Source: Rhabditoides inermis (lineage: Eukaryota; Nematoda; Chromadorea; Rhabditida; Rhabditidae). Taken from it: a DNA stretch of 64,000 nt. The notes below the pieces were generated by a model. The model ran no database searches. It was not told the DNA's origin and saw nothing but the letters and a program-made list of their open reading frames with translations. Positions within the stretch are counted from its first letter, which is position 1. Every line of letters begins with the position of its first letter. This document shows positions 63,201-64,000 of this stretch, one piece after another. A program made the translations under genes and the position numbers. The stretch is taken from contig CAWZYM010000441.1 in assembly GCA_963966185.1 (NCBI GenBank), forward strand, positions 163,001-227,000, in the 5' to 3' direction.

Positions 63201-64000
63201 TCTAAAACAATTGTGTAGAATGTGTGGATTCTAAAACAATTGTGTAGAATGTGTAGATTCTAAAACAATTGTGTAGAATTTGTAGATTCTAAAATAATTG
63301 TAGAGAATGTGTGGATTCTAAAACAATTGTGTAGAATGTGTATATTCTAAAACAATTGTGTAGAATGTGTAGATTCTAAAACAATTGTGTGAAATGTGTA
63401 GAATCTAAAACAATTGTGTAAAATGTGTAGATTCTAGATCTATTGTGTAAATGTGTAGATTCTATAACAATTGTGTAGAATGTGTAGATTCTAAAACAAT
63501 TGTGTAGAATGTGTAGATTCTAAAACAATTGTGTGGAATGTGTAGATTCTGAAACAATTGTGTAGAATGTGTAGATTCTAGAACAATTGTGTAGAATGTG
63601 CAGATTCTAAAACAATTGTGTAGAAGTTGTGAATTCTAAAACACTTGTGTAGAATGTCTAGATTCTAGAACAATTGTGTAGAATGTGTAGATTCTGAAAC
63701 AATTGTGTAGAATGTGTAGATTCTAAAACAATTGTGTAGAATGTGTAGATTCTGAAACAATTATGTAGAATGTGTAGATTCTAAAACAATTGTGTAGAAT
63801 GTGTAGATTTTAAAACAATTGTGTAGAATGTGTAGATTATAGAACAATTGCGTAGAATGTGTAGATTCTAAAACAATTGTGTAGAATGTGTAGATTCCTG
63901 AACAATTGTGTAGAAGTTGTGAATTCTAAAACACTTGTGTAAAATGTGTAGATTCTAAAACAATTGTGTAGAATGTGTAGATTCTGAAACAAATGTGTAG
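63201..64000 (+). repeat. Right-hand tail, last 200 bp more divergent
   Basis: Up to about 63,780 the order is standard for blocks C to H, with a private AATGTCTAG near 63,656. From 63,790 the variants change: GATTTTAAAAC, GATTATAGAAC, a GCGTAG CpG monomer at 63,851 and CCTGAAC. GATTATAGAAC is otherwise seen only in block B (near 4,715 and 5,874). The array continues off the end of the window. No gene is present. Confidence 0.75.

Larger units (their letters stand above)
1..64000 (+). repeat. 29-bp satellite array spanning the whole window
   Basis: Head-to-tail copies of a monomer of about 29 bp fill the window with no reversal of orientation and no foreign insert. An exact consensus copy lies at 696-724: it opens with the palindrome ACAATTGT, continues with GTAGAATGTG and ends TAGATTCTAAA. 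Composition per consensus copy is 11 A, 10 T, 6 G, 2 C, so the + strand is G-rich relative to C. Most copies are exactly 29 bp. A recurrent class is 28 bp through loss of one base (GTGTAAATGTG or GTGTACATGTG instead of GTGTAGAATGTG). I estimate about 2,200 copies from window length. Such arrays are typical of eukaryotic heterochromatin; a specific role (centromere, subtelomere, sex chromosome) cannot be read from the sequence. No satellite family was recognised. Confidence 0.98.

Noticed and set aside
1..64000. CRISPR array
   Set aside because: The 29-bp period resembles a CRISPR repeat length, but there are no unique spacers: repeats abut directly, and there is no leader or cas gene.
1..64000. 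Telomeric repeat
   Set aside because: TGTGTAGA is G/T-rich on one strand, but the unit is 29 bp, has no G-triplets and matches no telomere motif that I know.
1..64000. Plus-strand coding repeat protein
   Set aside because: The ATG in each monomer is followed in frame by TAA after three codons, and TAG occurs twice per monomer, so no frame stays open.
655..64000. CENP-B-box-like motif
   Set aside because: I looked for a CG-containing box in the monomer variants; the consensus has no CG and nothing resembles the TTCG...CGGG pattern.
1..64000. Assembly artefact as the sole explanation for the near-perfect large duplications
   Set aside because: It cannot be excluded without reads, but copies carry private substitutions, a private 24-bp monomer pair and single-base indels, which argue that at least most copies are real. 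Kept as a caveat in the relevant findings.
1..64000. Origin, promoter, terminator or riboswitch signals
   Set aside because: AT-rich words and palindromes are abundant, but they are identical in thousands of monomers, so no individual site can be supported.

Overview
The window is one uninterrupted tandem satellite array. All 64,000 bases are head-to-tail copies of an AT-rich monomer of about 29 bp, all in the same orientation, roughly 2,200 copies. I found no gene, RNA gene, transposon, CRISPR array or unique-sequence island, and the array runs off both ends. Megabase-style satellite with nested higher-order structure points to eukaryotic nuclear heterochromatin (pericentromere, centromere, subtelomere or a sex-chromosome block). 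I do not recognise the satellite family and cannot name the organism.

The monomer (an exact consensus copy lies at 696-724) is about 28% GC, with 6 G and 2 C on the + strand. It contains two adjacent 9-mers (TGTGTAGAA, TGTGTAGAT) and an imperfect 23-bp dyad: ATTCTA, the 8-bp palindrome ACAATTGT, then TAGAAT. It cannot code. On the + strand the recurring ATG is followed three codons later by TAA. On the - strand each consensus monomer has a TAG and there is almost no ATG; the longest open stretches (up to 94 codons) begin with TTG.

Recognisable monomer variants recur in fixed order and define higher-order repeats (HORs). One marker variant (GAGAAAGTGTGG, then GATTCC) occurs about 41 times from 7.4 kb onward. 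Its spacings include 955, 984, 1158, 1187, 1216 and 1650 bp, several differing by multiples of 29, as expected for in-register unequal exchange.

Layout: block A (1-4.17 kb, 1969-bp period); block B (4.17-7.32 kb, 1158- and 782-bp periods); block C (7.32-9.25 kb, 1650-bp period); block D (two copies of a 6357-bp unit, 9,248-21,961); block E (two copies of about 7.5 kb, 21,583-36,711, separated by four monomers); block F (3590-bp and 1304-bp units, 36,157 to about 44.7 kb); block G (two 1939-bp copies, 43,491-47,368); block H (nested 2171-, 984- and 6599-bp periods, 47.4-60.8 kb); and a tail (60.8-64 kb) whose last 200 bases recall block B. Large copies differ by only a handful of substitutions, so the array looks recently and repeatedly amplified at several scales. 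All offsets were read by eye from matching marker positions.
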